A DNA stretch of 64,000 nt, taken from Parapristionchus giblindavisi (taxonomy: Eukaryota; Nematoda; Chromadorea; Rhabditida; Diplogasteridae). A model generated the notes under the pieces. That model searched no databases, was not told the DNA's origin, and saw nothing but the letters and a program-made list of their open reading frames with translations. Positions 27,916 through 38,818 of the stretch are shown piece after piece. How positions within the stretch are numbered: the stretch's first letter is position 1; the number at the start of each line of letters is the position of its first letter. The DNA lies in NCBI GenBank assembly GCA_943737045.1, contig CALSFV010000405.1:62001-126000 (forward strand), given 5' to 3'. Made by a program: the position numbers and the translations under genes.

Positions 27916-30900
27916 ATTTGCATTCATAAGCATTGTCGAACTCTAGGAGACTCAACACAATCGAATTACGGTTCATAAGTCAGTTGCTCATTATTGTCGT
28001 CTCAAATAACAATAATTTCATTCGCAATCTTATCGAGGATAGCGTTGTGCTTATCATTCTGTTTTTTCTGTATATCCTTCATATCTTGATGCTTTTTAAC
28101 TGCTTCAGTATCGCTTCCACGCAGTCGGGAGTCTTCAATTGATCATCTTACCCAGACATATCCTTACTACCGAGTAATTTAGAGTACGCAACTCAAAAAT
28201 ATCCTTTTTGCGTGTATCATTTATGTCCACTGTGCATGAACATTTCTCGATTCTTAAAATCTTAATCGTGATTGTTAGCGATATCAAATTCTTTTTATGG
28301 CAATTCATCCTTGAATAAAAATTCTTTTTAAAATTCTTTTTTTTTTCGATAAAAAAGTAATTAACAGACAAATCACACTGGTTTGAAAATGGATGGGTGT
28401 GATATGGAAAATTGTGATATTATTATGATATAGGAATAACATAACCACCACTGGTGATAGTTTTTCCACAGAATCAATTTCAACGATAATCTTCCTTAAG
28501 GACATTCTTGATCAAAAGCATTGAACAGTGATCCAGTTTGGTGGAGGAGGCTCAATCATTATCACTTTCCTTTTTCAACGAACTGCACAGCTCTAAAAAG
28601 ATCTGCACTTTAAAACGTGGTGATGTAAAAAGAATTTGACATAGATAAGCGTAGGAACAGCTATTCTATTCTCTTTCTATTCTTTTAATTATTAATAAAT
28701 AAATTAATGTAATTATAGTGATTCTCAAATCAAAACGGTAATAGTATTCCAATTATGAACCGATTTGAGCAACTACATGCACTTTCAAAAATTTTGAGAC
28801 AGTAAAGATTAGAAGGCTATCTATTTTACTTACAGCTCGATCGAGTTGATAACGTGCGCTCCACTGCACCAGATTCTCAATGGCTTAATCATGAATTTTC
28901 GCGATAAAAATTTCCTTTAATGACTAAACAAAATTTGTATTAATGAAAATAAACAATCACTCTCTTCGGTCAGAAAAATATGGGTGTATATTTCCTGTGA
29001 AGGTTTAGTACGCGCATTGTAAAATATTTTTTTGAAAAATTTACATACAAAAATTTAAAAAATAAATAGATATTATTCGAAATCTTCACTTGATAATCCT
29101 ACAAAATATCTACTTTGCTCGTATTCATCACCACCTACCCTCTCACCAAGAAAACCACGATATTCGTCGAACGATTCTCTTCTCTCGCGCTTCATTTATC
29201 TCCTCAATTGATCTCATCTCTAAGTTCACGAATGTTCTCTGATCTCATGACTTCACTTACAATATATTTTCATGCTACACCATAACCATCGTGGAAATAT
29301 TCAATAGCTCTGTTATGTGATTGAATTATTCTTCACATATAAGGGAATATTATCATTTCCGTAAGATTCCCTTTAAATTATGGAATAACTCCGTCAATAT
29401 TTCAAAAAAAATGAAAATTCTCTCTGTGGAATTCTTTCTTGTTGAATCACCATAATGGAAGCAGTTAACAGATTATGTGCAAGAAATTCATGGATTTATC
29501 ACCCGTGTCAATGAATCATATGTACAATTATTTTCCTCCAAATATAACAGTCTTGGTTATGATAGTCCTTGGGGGAGGTCCCCATCTAGGTCCGTGATGA
29601 TGATGATGGTACATTGGAGGTCCGTAGAAGGGAGGAGGGCCATAGCCACCCCATCGTTTAGCTCGAACGAGAGACTCTTGAGAGAGGGGAAGCGCGGATG
29701 CACTAAAATATACATTGTAAATGACGACAAAGTGGTCAGGATTGCTCTGTGGTCAGACCTGCTTTGGGGCCGATAAAATACTATCAGTACGTTATGAATC
29801 GCGTTTAAGGATCTTATTTAAATTACGAAATTACTATAATTGGAAGAATATTTGGGGAGAAACTCACAAAGCCAGAAGACCAATGAACAGGAGAGCGATA
29901 ACTTTCATTTCGTACCACAATGTGGTTGTCTCGAGTGATTCGCCTTTATATACAGTTGAACTCTCGAGAAACACCAAACTATTCGTCGAATCAGCTACTA
30001 CTCCAATGTGGTTATGTTAATGATCTCTTGATCTATGAGGCTCTCCTCATTCAATGTGCTCTCTCGCTCGTTCTTTGAGCTACTTCTGACACTAATCAAA
30101 AGGACTGTTCACCAAATTGTCCAACTGCACCAGTTCTATAACAGAGCTGCTCCCGTATAAAAGCATGCATTTTCATCAAGGTTATTACTTTTCTTTGTCC
30201 CCAGTTGCACCTGCCTTGGTTGTACTCTTTATTGAAAATAGAATATACAAACATGGAATTTCGAATTTTGAGTCAAAGTGGTTGTTTTTATCCGGCGAAT
30301 TGGGTGGTGATGGTGCGGATGGTTCCAGCGGGTCCGAATCCGTTGTTAAAACCTCCTCTGGGCCCATTGAATCCGTTGTTAAAACCTCCTCGGGCTCCAT
30401 TGAAACCGTTGTCGAATCCACGGTTGGGTCCACGACCGTTGAAACCATTGTTGCCGAATCCGGGTCTGGTCTCAGTTACGATGGTTCGGGTGACAGTGGG
30501 TCCTCCGTGGAATCCGTTGTTGAACCCGAATTGGGCACTAAAATTTGCCATTATTCGATGTTTTATCAAAGTTTTCAACGAAAGTGATGTCATTCTGAGA
30601 TCAACCAGAGATTTGGTACTCGTAACTAAGTAAATTAAACGATAAAGATATCGAAAATAGCATTAAATTGTGGTAACTTACTTGGCGCAGACTACAAGTC
30701 CGATGAAAAGGAAGAAAGAGAGAAGAGCGTTCATTCTAATGGTTAGCTGTGTAGCTTGCTATACTCCTCCTTTCAGTCAGCCTTTTATTCACTTCTCTTC
30801 CTCTTCTCTATCATCATCTTCCGATCTCTACCTCTCTTCTCTATCAATCGCCTCGTCGAACTCTCACACTGAAACTGTCTAACGAGCAGGCAGCAATCTC

Positions 30901-33900
30901 TCCATTGTACACACTCTCTCATCTAGTTCATTCAAGAGACTTCAACTTTGCTGTCTATTCAAGTTCGATCATTTACGACAAAACTTAACTTGCGTGAAAA
31001 CTTGTGAAAGCACACAAAGAAAAAGGATCATTGCTCGATCAAAGACGATAGAGGGCTAAAATAAGGTGCATCCAGTAAGATATTTTCAAATCGATTGGTT
31101 TCACTTATGATCGCTTTTTGCTTGATATCTCCATCGATTAAATGAATCGATGTGACATCTTCAGCGGAACGAACATTCAATCTTTTTGATCAGTTGAATG
31201 ATGGGATTTATTTGGGGTATTTCTGATAAGACAATTCAATGAGATACACAGAATAAAGTCACAGTGAACTGAATTTATCGAAGATTTGACATTCTGTTTT
31301 TTTTTTAATTTTTCAATCTTCTAAAAACACGGAAAATGTTGACAAACAAGTTTTTTATTGTCTTTTTATAAATCGTAGATGTTTTGAAAACAATTTTACC
31401 TCATCGATCTCTTAAACATTAACCACTTTCATTTTGATGGCCATTTACACTCCAATTTGAGAGAGATTGAATGATGTGTAAACAAATTAATATTTATTTG
31501 TGATAATTTTTTCCATTACACAGGGTCAAGCAGAGAAAGAGAAGCCAGAATGTTACTTCGGCCAGGCCTCGCCTCACAAGAAAGTGAGTAAATTGAAATC
31601 GTAGTCAATATTGTTTACCATATCTACTTTTTTTACATCATATTCATTTTTCATGTGTCGCTCAGTTGTGATAAATGTCATTTTCAAATCAAACTCATTG
31701 GGGGTTCTACTGAAGATGGCCAACCTAGTTGGCTTCACTGTCTAGAACCTAATGACCGAAACAGTGAATCTCGCCTCTACCAATAACTACTTTTGATTCA
31801 TTAATAACATATTTTATGAGTACATTTGCATGTTTAACTATGACATATTTCGATTATAATACATCATTCATTCATTCATTCTATTCATTTCATTCAGTTC
31901 GAAACGGTTCTCGAAGAGTCCGAATCTTCTTCTCCCACTAATTCTCTCACCACACGAAGGGGAGAACTCGAAGATACACAAAAGTATGAGAACAACAATT
32001 AAACCTCGACCTTGACCGTCGTTTGATTTAGACGCCCTGGTGAGCTACCTTTTCGAGCTGAAGACATTCCTCTTCTGCAAGATAGAAATGGACAGAAGTG
32101 CCAGGTATCAACCAGAAATATTCGATATTTCGGGCATTCACTCTCTACATACCTCAAAAGTTGTACTTTCAATACGCATAGCACGCTTCCAACGTATCAT
32201 GAATCAATATCGAATGTGTCTTTTGATTAGTGTGATGAATCTCATTCTATCCGAATGGTCTCATTACAAAACAACTCGATGGTCTCCACCTTTAAGGACT
32301 GAGGTTATTATAACAATAGTGCTCATGATGTAATCTATTTTTTATCGCAATCATTGAACAATCAGAGAGATTCAACGATAAGATGAGAGGTAGTGTTTGT
32401 TCAATAAGCAGTTATCGATTCAGAGGCTTTCACAAACGATCACACCAGAATCGCCCTGTCAGATGCCAAAGTTCGATGAATCGAACAAATTTGGTGAAGA
32501 CATGCCAAAGTTCGACTTTGCTATTCATAGAAAAGCTGTGATCAGGTACGAGTAAGTGTTTATGTCTATTGTATGCACTCTTGAAAGCGAACGGTTCGAG
32601 TCAACCATGCAAGCGGCTTTTATGAGTTTTCCGGTCGTGTTTAGGTCACAAGCGTTTCTGCATGATAACGAAGCTCCGAGTGCCCATAATGATATGCTTT
32701 CCCAATCTGTATGTACTAATCCAGGGGTGGTCGTAATCGTGAGAGACAATCGGATGATGTAGAAGAAGAAGAAAAGGAGAAGGTGGCCGAATTGGAGTGA
32801 GTGTGTGTGATATGTCCCATGCATGTGGCTACTAATAGTCCATTTTCACTCTCTAAACAAACATCAATCACCTTCAGTATCACCCTCTCCGTCCACCCTT
32901 AACACTCCCTTTTCTTATCAATCCCCATCAAATCATTTGAACTCTCATGCACTCGAAATCGTAATATTCTTAGTTTCGGATGGTCATTTCAGTCGCAGAA
33001 ACAGATCATCCAATTGTCTTATCTAGATCCCCATCGAGAACATCATAAACCGAGCATTATATAGTCCCGTATCTACTACCTTCTCTCGTTCGTATTTAAT
33101 CTCTTCACTATCTTTGAACGCATCCTAGTCATTCTTTCTCCTCCTCCTCTCCTCTCATCCATCGATTGTATTCTTTCTTCTTCTTCTTCTCTTCAAAAGC
33201 TAGTGACTCATCTGATTCGTTCCATTCAATATGACAATCTTCACATGGTTCAATACACATTCCTTCCGTTTCGAATAACATCAACATCATCATTTGTTTT
33301 TTTCCCGATGTTTTCTGTTGCAACAATTCTCCCTGTTTGTCCATAGTTATCGTTGGTATAGTCAGTGTATAGTAACAACGGACAGAAATGGTCATGCACG
33401 AGAGACACCGACGAATCCACGTTGAACGTTATTTCAAAAGAAAGCGCACAGCCGATCAAATAATTTATGGTTTTCCTGTATTTTATAAGCCATATAATAA
33501 TATTTTATTTTCTGCTGCTTCTACCAAAACATTTCAAATTATCACCTAGCCTACTTAGAAATTATTCATAATATTCCGCAAAAGTGAACTGAAAATACTT
33601 TAAAAACTTACTTACCTATCTTATTTACTTACCAGTATTGTGAATCTTTTTCTACTAGTGATCTCACCATTGTCCCCCTTTTGTACTATTGACATCAATA
33701 ACAACATATATCCTCATCCATAATAATGAGAATGTCCTTGTTCCGTGTGTTTCACTGTCTATCTTCTCTCCATTTTTATCCCTCACAACCTTTTTTCTCT
33801 TGTTCAAACAAATCGTTCGCTTTTGTGTATGTGTGGCATATATCCTAGGTGAACATACACTCCCTTTACTTACTCATCATATACTTCTATTATTTTTGCT

Positions 33901-36900
33901 GAATGTTGCCTCGCTTCAGTATCGCCAGTAATGCGTTTGCGTTGATATTTGCTTAACTATAAGATACAAAATAAAACGAAGACTCGGTGAGTGACCTTTC
34001 TACTTTAAGGGAGAGGGACGTCGTCGGGGAACATTCGAGGATTGGAGAGGTAAGCTAAATGACATAGGAAAGGTCGAAAGACGAAAATAATTGATTTGAT
34101 TTGAATGATGTCATTATATAAAGGTTTCAGTTGGAAACAGCTCCACGAGGTAATCGTTCATTCAAACAAAAAGCAGCAATTATTCGACGAACAACGATTG
34201 AATTACTAAGGAGTCAGGTAAATGAATTTTGCTGTTATATTTTGAACCATGCCTACATGCAGATAAACAATATTTTTCAACCACAAAAATGGCGATTTAT
34301 TATTAATTCAAAGAATTCTGATCTATGACTGACAGAAATTGCGAAAATTTTATTTTATGGCATTTATATACGTTTTATAGGATGCTGTATACAAGGGTCG
34401 AAAGAAGATGTTATTCGAATGTTCATTGATTATCTCCATTGAGAAAAAGTACGTGTACAATTTCTGTCTTGACCCCTTTCGTCTATTATATATAATATTA
34501 AAAATGTTTTTGTAATCTTTTGTATCTATTGAAAAAAAATATTGATAGGAACGAAGCGCTCATATCAGTACGACGATCATTTTATCATATCTATTGAGAT
34601 ATCTTTCTTTCAGTGAATCTCTTCAAAAACCAGTGGTGTCATTCGTATTCGAGCCTGAAAACAACAATGTAAAGAACGGTAAGAGGATCTCGCATATGGA
34701 TTGTAAATTGTTATCCACAAGAGTCAAAGAGGTCATAAATATCCCTCCATTACAGATACGAGTTCGCATCGGGTGACTAATCTACTCTATCCCGACTTTC
34801 TTCATGTTCAAGTAGTCAAGAAGTGCAAAGCACTCGGGGAACAGGAACAGACATTTCTGGTTGTGTTCACAGATGCTAATAATATGAGGTCTTCATTAAA
34901 CATCAATTAATTATATTGATTTCCTGTACTTACTTACTTAGTTACTTAGTAGATCCATCTTCAGTGGGCGGGGCCGCGTCGATCACAATCCCTCCATATT
35001 CATTTATAGTGATCCTGTATTTATAGTGCTCGAAAAGCATTTTATAGTATCTAAAATATGTTCATGTCATGGATTTACTTGCAGAAAGTACGCATATTGC
35101 TATCGTTTCTTCCCCAAGGACGCCGAAAACGATGAATGTGAGTGAAATTATTTATTTATATTTATTACATCGTCATTACTGATCGTTCTATTGGCTTCAG
35201 CGATATTTCCTCGTGTCTTCGCTATTCTCACACGCACGCGATCCACCGGATTCTTCTTTGAATTGATTCGGAAAGCCTCTCAATATCTGGATGATCATAA
35301 CAGACTCAATTGCTTTCTCAAGGCCGTCGTTCCACAGGAATGTCCCAGAACTGGTAATATACTCTGTTCTTTCATCAAAATACATTGCTTGATTCGTACT
35401 ACATATCTACATGTAGGATTAAGTAATTAGACGACATAAAACATAAAAAATATATAATAACGGTGTGGCTATTAGAGAATAAGAAGATGTTAAGAGATCA
35501 TTCATAATCATATTAGGATCAGCGATGATTGTGCTGCACAAAGACGTAGACGGAATCGAGAAAAGAACTGAGATCCGTCCTGAAGGAAACGATGAATGTT
35601 CGAAGAATGTGAGATAATTGTCTTTTTACAATTGAAAGCGATCTAAGGAATTCCATACCACAATCAAATGTTATGAAATAGAGTATGAAAAAAATGAAGA
35701 TCTAAAAATATTACTTCGCAATGGTTTATTATAGTTTTTTTCTTCTATTTGTATAATATTCAGGGCTGGCGTTCATCAGATCTCGTTGCCGCTCTCACTC
35801 CTGAATGGACAACTTGTGCCATCGCTGCTGCACTGGCTAATCAGCGGATATTGATTGCTGGAAGAACGGTTGGTTTCCGTTTCCAGAAAGAGTCCGTGTG
35901 TGCGATTTTTACTATATTATAAAATACTATAAATGTTGCCCTTGCTAGAGTACAGTAAATGTGTTCTGTATATGTAACAGTCGGTGTTATTGAACGTTAC
36001 TGATAAAATCAAATACATTCTAGGTTGCTGACGTCACGCGTGCAGTACAAATCCTCGAGAACCTGATTCGTCCTCTTGAATGGCCTTTTGTGTTCATCCC
36101 ATGTGTACCTGATAACCTCTTAGAGTTTGTCGACAATCCGTCTCCATATATTGTTGGTGTTCTAAGGTATGATACACGCTCGTCTGAGTCATTCTATTTA
36201 ACGACCTTTAGAGTTTCGTAATCTCTGTTATCTTCAGACACAATTTGGATAGAATCAAGATGACTTTTATTGGATGCCAAGCTGATGATTATAGGGACTT
36301 GGTATGTTTATATTAAAGGGAGAGTGGCCTCACTCAATGGCCTCTTCATTGCGCTCACTATTTCTCCGTTCCCTAACAACGAGAGAGCGTAGAGCGTTGA
36401 AGAGGCCGTTGACAAAGGTGTCAGCCCTTTTAAACAAAGACGATTGAGATTTTGATTGCTTTTATGAGATATTGTTTCCAGGCCGACTTCGCCTTCTTCG
36501 ACCTCCACACGGGAATGGTGAATCCTATGCCCAAGCCGTTCACACAAGGTACTGAAGAAATATTTAATGCTTGATTTTGGACAATCATTCTTTACAGACA
36601 TGACGCTATCTCACTGGCGTACACAGTGCATGGTCGAATACTGTAAGAGTCTGGGAATGCCGAAGAGTCTCAGTTTGTCACTCCATAAAGGCCTTAAAAA
36701 GGCTGTCAGTGATAAGTATGATAAGCATGAGAAGGTTGATGCTAACGCTGATCTCTGTTCTGAGGTAACGTCAGCTTTTCTCATGTATCTTGATCCTTCT
36801 GTTCAGGCCGTTCTCAAATGGTATGCCAAGTTGTTCGGGCACTACAAGTACCTGGGCCCTATGGGATATTGGGAGACTGAAATGAAACAGGTGAGAATTG

Positions 36901-38000
36901 TACAATCGGCAAACAATTGGGATATTTACAAAGTATTGTCACAGTTAATACAATAATCACTCCGGGTTGTTATTATTGGTTGTTATTATTTTCAAATAAA
37001 CATATTCGTTTTCATTGAAACTACTATTACTTGATAGAAGCTGGTTGATTCACAATCATCGGATTGTCGTCGTGAATATCTGGAGATTCTCGTGGAGACA
37101 ATGATGTTCGATGAATGGATTCGAGCACAGGTGAGAATGACAAAACTGTGTGTTTGAAAGATAAGTGTTGTGTTGTGTCAGAAAGATAAAGATAGTAGAA
37201 AGATAAAGATAGTAGAAAGATAAAGATAAGTTGTTTATTGTCGTGCCTGATATCGTCCTGAGTAGATAGACCACAATCCTGCAGCAAGTGCCCACTGCCT
37301 TATTTCCTTTGCATCATCCGTCCATGTCGTTTATGTAGTGCTTACGTCGTTTGGTGTCAACGTAGCTAAACTTAGAAAGTACGCACTATGCATAGCAAGT
37401 GTGAACGCGTGAACGACCGCTCATGACTACCTCTATCCCAAATGATGAACGGTGCGAGTCATGTCGATTGTCCTTGAACTGTAATGTAGGAGCACACCCG
37501 CCTATTCACCTATTCACCAGTGTGAGGCATGAAATAATGAGCAAAACGATCACGTGAATTCCGTCACATGCGTAGTTGCTAACAGAAATCGATACTTGAC
37601 ATCGAGAATTCACTGGGCGAAGCGCAAAAAGAGTGTGTCCAACTTGTGGGCGCCATCATTCAACGATGGGAATTGGCAATTTTGCAAAAACAACCCGGAC
37701 GATTTTTGAACCTGATTCACAAGGTATTCTTTAGTTCGATTTGAGTTTTCTATTTAGAGTATGCTGCTCATTTAAATTTATTATACACATTGATTCCGTA
37801 CTAGGTGCCAGATGTTGATGTCATAAATGATATCGTATTAATTGCAGGAAACCGAAGTGAATTCACCATCTTCATCAGAAGAAATCGAGATAATTAATCA
37901 AAAGTTCGACGAAATCATCAAAAAAGTAATGGACAAGAAGAAGAAACCAATCAAGAATGCGATTGGTAAGATCTTCAATCACTCCAAGAAGAGCATGTAA
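20472..38000 (+). CDS. DENN-domain protein, DENND2-like Rab GEF candidate (25 exons, about 797 aa)
   Basis: Exons: 20472-20504, 20683-20730, 22337-22413, 22816-22883, 23205-23245, 31524-31583, 31898-31983, 32032-32104, 32424-32545, 32725-32796, 34124-34217, 34381-34448, 34614-34678, 34756-34888, 35085-35137, 35201-35353, 35517-35608, 35764-35868, 36024-36166, 36238-36301, 36482-36548, 36598-36890, 37038-37130, 37586-37723, 37848-38000. Summed length is 2394 nt in one frame. The N-terminal ~258 residues look disordered, with a proline motif PVPPPKPKRTYKHD. uDENN begins near residue 259 (KMLFECSLIISIEK, then LLYPDF), cDENN spans about 365-550 (GWRSSDLVAAL...NQRILIAG, WPFVFIPCVP) and dDENN about 573-747. 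Family members are GEFs that activate Rab GTPases in membrane traffic; DENND2-type is my best placement from domain order and uDENN/cDENN wording. Exons 1-5 rest on frame continuity only, and 23213 could be an alternative start. Confidence 0.8.
20505..22336. other. DENN introns 1-2: no further gene seen
   Basis: Two introns flank the small exon at 20683-20730. The second (20731-22336) has CT-rich tracts at 21150-21500 and a repeat at 21942-22006 shared in reverse orientation with 31690-31749. I see no nested gene. Confidence 0.5.
21942..22006. repeat. dispersed repeat, pair member 1
   Basis: About 65 bp running from GGTTCTAGACA to CCCCCATTGAGTT matches the reverse complement of 31690-31749, sharing GGGGGTTCTACTGAAGATGG and GTCTAGAACC at its ends with some internal divergence. 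Both copies lie in introns of the same DENN gene. Confidence 0.6.
23686..23925 (-). repeat. tRNA-derived SINE-like repeat, copy 1
   Basis: On the minus strand the right end resembles a tRNA head. An A box, TAGTGCAGTGG (23907-23917), fits TRGYNNARNNG exactly, and a B box, GTGCGAAAC (23865-23873), fits GWTCRANNC at 8 of 9 positions. They are 33 bp apart, the spacing of a tRNA gene. The unrelated tail extends left to about 23686. A second copy in the same orientation lies at 63560-63765. The head lacks a convincing cloverleaf, so I call a SINE-like retroposon, not a tRNA gene. A minus-strand ORF through it (23794-24117) is probably fortuitous. Confidence 0.6.
24649..25287 (-). CDS. small secreted protein nested in DENN intron (156 aa)
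   Basis: Three exons on the minus strand, 25287-25226, 25110-24838 and 24784-24649, join in frame to 471 nt. The first encodes a clear signal peptide (MLVHTLIAASIVTFVLA), followed at residues 23-26 by RSKR, a possible dibasic processing site before QFMELD. The mature part is rich in Tyr, Pro and Arg, with repeated IERP or LERP phrases (IIERPPVYRK, VLERPVTTVIERP). There is no cysteine framework and no family I recognise. The gene lies wholly inside the fifth intron of the DENN gene on the opposite strand. Composition suggests an extracellular or cuticle-associated protein, but that is inference. Confidence 0.75.
25953..26984. mobile_element. about 1-kb fold-back transposon with long terminal inverted repeats
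   Basis: Nearly the whole element is an imperfect palindrome. The left arm runs to about 26396, the right arm starts near 26556, and a 160-bp unique centre separates them. The ends read GCATATGAGGCCGTTTGCG and its exact complement. If the TA inside CATATG is a target duplication, the inverted repeats start TGAGGCCGTTTGCG, which would suit a Tc1/mariner-type element; this is only one reading because CATATG is itself palindromic. No transposase ORF is present, so the element is non-autonomous. Confidence 0.75.
27850..27912. repeat. (AT)n microsatellite, about 31 units
   Basis: Uninterrupted AT dinucleotides in the DENN intron. ORFs across it that read YIYIYI are artefacts. Confidence 0.95.
29528..29908 (-). 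CDS. small secreted His/Pro/Gly-rich peptide precursor (71 aa), nested
   Basis: Two minus-strand exons, 29908-29868 and 29702-29528, give 216 nt in frame. A signal peptide (MKVIALLFIGLLAFASA) is followed by a short acidic/neutral pro-segment and a dibasic AKR at residues 28-30. The mature peptide starts WGGYGPPPFYGPP, contains five consecutive histidines (46-50), and ends RTIITKTVIFGGK. Layout and GGYG wording resemble nematode neuropeptide-like or antimicrobial peptide precursors cleaved after KR, but I cannot assign a family. The His run could bind metal. The next nested gene shares the signal-peptide exon structure and the RTI-x-T motif, suggesting local duplication. It lies antisense in the fifth intron of the DENN gene. 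Confidence 0.75.
30288..30734 (-). CDS. secreted Asn-Gly-Phe repeat protein (100 aa), nested
   Basis: Two minus-strand exons, 30734-30682 and 30537-30288, join at phase 2 to 303 nt. The signal peptide is MNALLSFFLFIGLVVCANA. The mature part is low-complexity with tandem units of about 11 residues built on RGGFNNGFNGP, bracketed by TVTRTIVTETRPGFG upstream and TIRTITTQFAG at the C-terminus. The Gly/Asn/Phe richness fits an extracellular structural or antimicrobial Gly-rich protein of nematodes; no specific family is recognised. The first intron begins GTAAG and the acceptor is ATTTTAG. Antisense ORFs at 30117-30633 are shadows of the repeat. Confidence 0.78.
31690..31749. repeat. dispersed repeat, pair member 2
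   Basis: Inverted counterpart of 21942-22006, lying in the intron between DENN exons 6 and 7. Confidence 0.6.
36325..36445. repeat. hairpin MITE, copy 2 (DENN intron)
   Basis: Inverted-orientation copy of the 16740-16845 element. CAATGGCCTCTTCATTGCGC pairs with a segment ending GCGTTGAAGAGGCCGTTG. It sits in the intron between DENN exons 20 and 21 and leaves both splice sites intact. Confidence 0.6.
37181..37229. repeat. 17-bp tandem repeat
   Basis: Unit GAAAGATAAAGATAGTA in about 2.8 copies, in the intron between DENN exons 23 and 24. Confidence 0.8.
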
Positions 38001-38818
38001 AATTTCTGCCATCCTTATTCTCCGGTCCCTTTTTTATCCCCATGACGTCGTCGACTCTGTACGCTTTGTATTATATAATTAATTATCTTTTTATTGTTGT
38101 CATTTGTGAGGTATTACCTTATGGTCTGACCTACTTAAGCTTTCGTTTTTTTTTGCCAGTGCAATGCATAGAAACAGTGAATAGTATGAGCTTTGTTCCC
38201 CCGTTCTCTGTTCAACAGTCCCTTATCTTTATATGCCCTTGATTGATCTCATACTAGGTGCCAGATGTTGTCGGTCACCACTCAAATAACCGACTCATAT
38301 GTATATTCTGATCTCTTTGCTACTCTCGGACATAATTGTACATGCTGAGCCGTCTGATAAAGAGTTCAACCAACGCATTACATAATATTCCGATCAGTGA
38401 AATTAATTTTATCATAGAAGCTAACAAAAGGTCTGCCTAGCCTTTAGAGATGGCAGATACATTGCTGGAATCAAAATACGATGGTGATCAAGAATCCGTT
38501 TTCCAAAAGTGTTTAATCGACCTGCGTTTCGAGAAAATGTGAAATTTTGCTATCTTACGATTTTGAAAGCTATGAGTGGTATCCCTCACTTTGACACAAT
38601 ATGTTTTGACACGTTTAAAAAATATCTTTTATCGTACATATTATCGTTTCATTATATTGTGTCTCAAATTGAAAACTCAAAACGTCAATATGAAAAAATA
38701 TCAATACCATCGTTCAATAATATATTCCTACGGCAACTATCTACAACAAAATAATATGAAATTAAACATAATAAATCTTACAATGAAGGTTACATATATG
38801 TATTTATCAACGGCATTC
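38001..38818. other. intergenic region between the DENN gene and the EF-hand cluster
   Basis: AT-rich. It carries the 3' flank of the DENN gene and, on the other strand, of the first EF-hand gene (tail-to-tail arrangement). A short stretch near 38255 (CTAGGTGCCAGATGTTG) repeats one in the last DENN intron at 37801. I see no gene. Confidence 0.5.

Noticed and set aside
27721..27946. ORFs reading IYIYIY on both strands
   Set aside because: Artefact of the (AT)n tract.
30117..30633. Plus-strand ORFs with repeated SVVKTSSG or NPLLKPP phrases
   Set aside because: Antisense shadows of the Asn-Gly-Phe repeat protein, whose signal peptide and splice sites lie on the minus strand.
32823..33459. Possible DENN exon at about 32999-33026 and minus-strand ORFs
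   Set aside because: The stretch after TTTCAG at 32998 hits a stop in the needed frame; joining 32796 to 34124 is the only choice that stays open. The minus ORFs have no signals.
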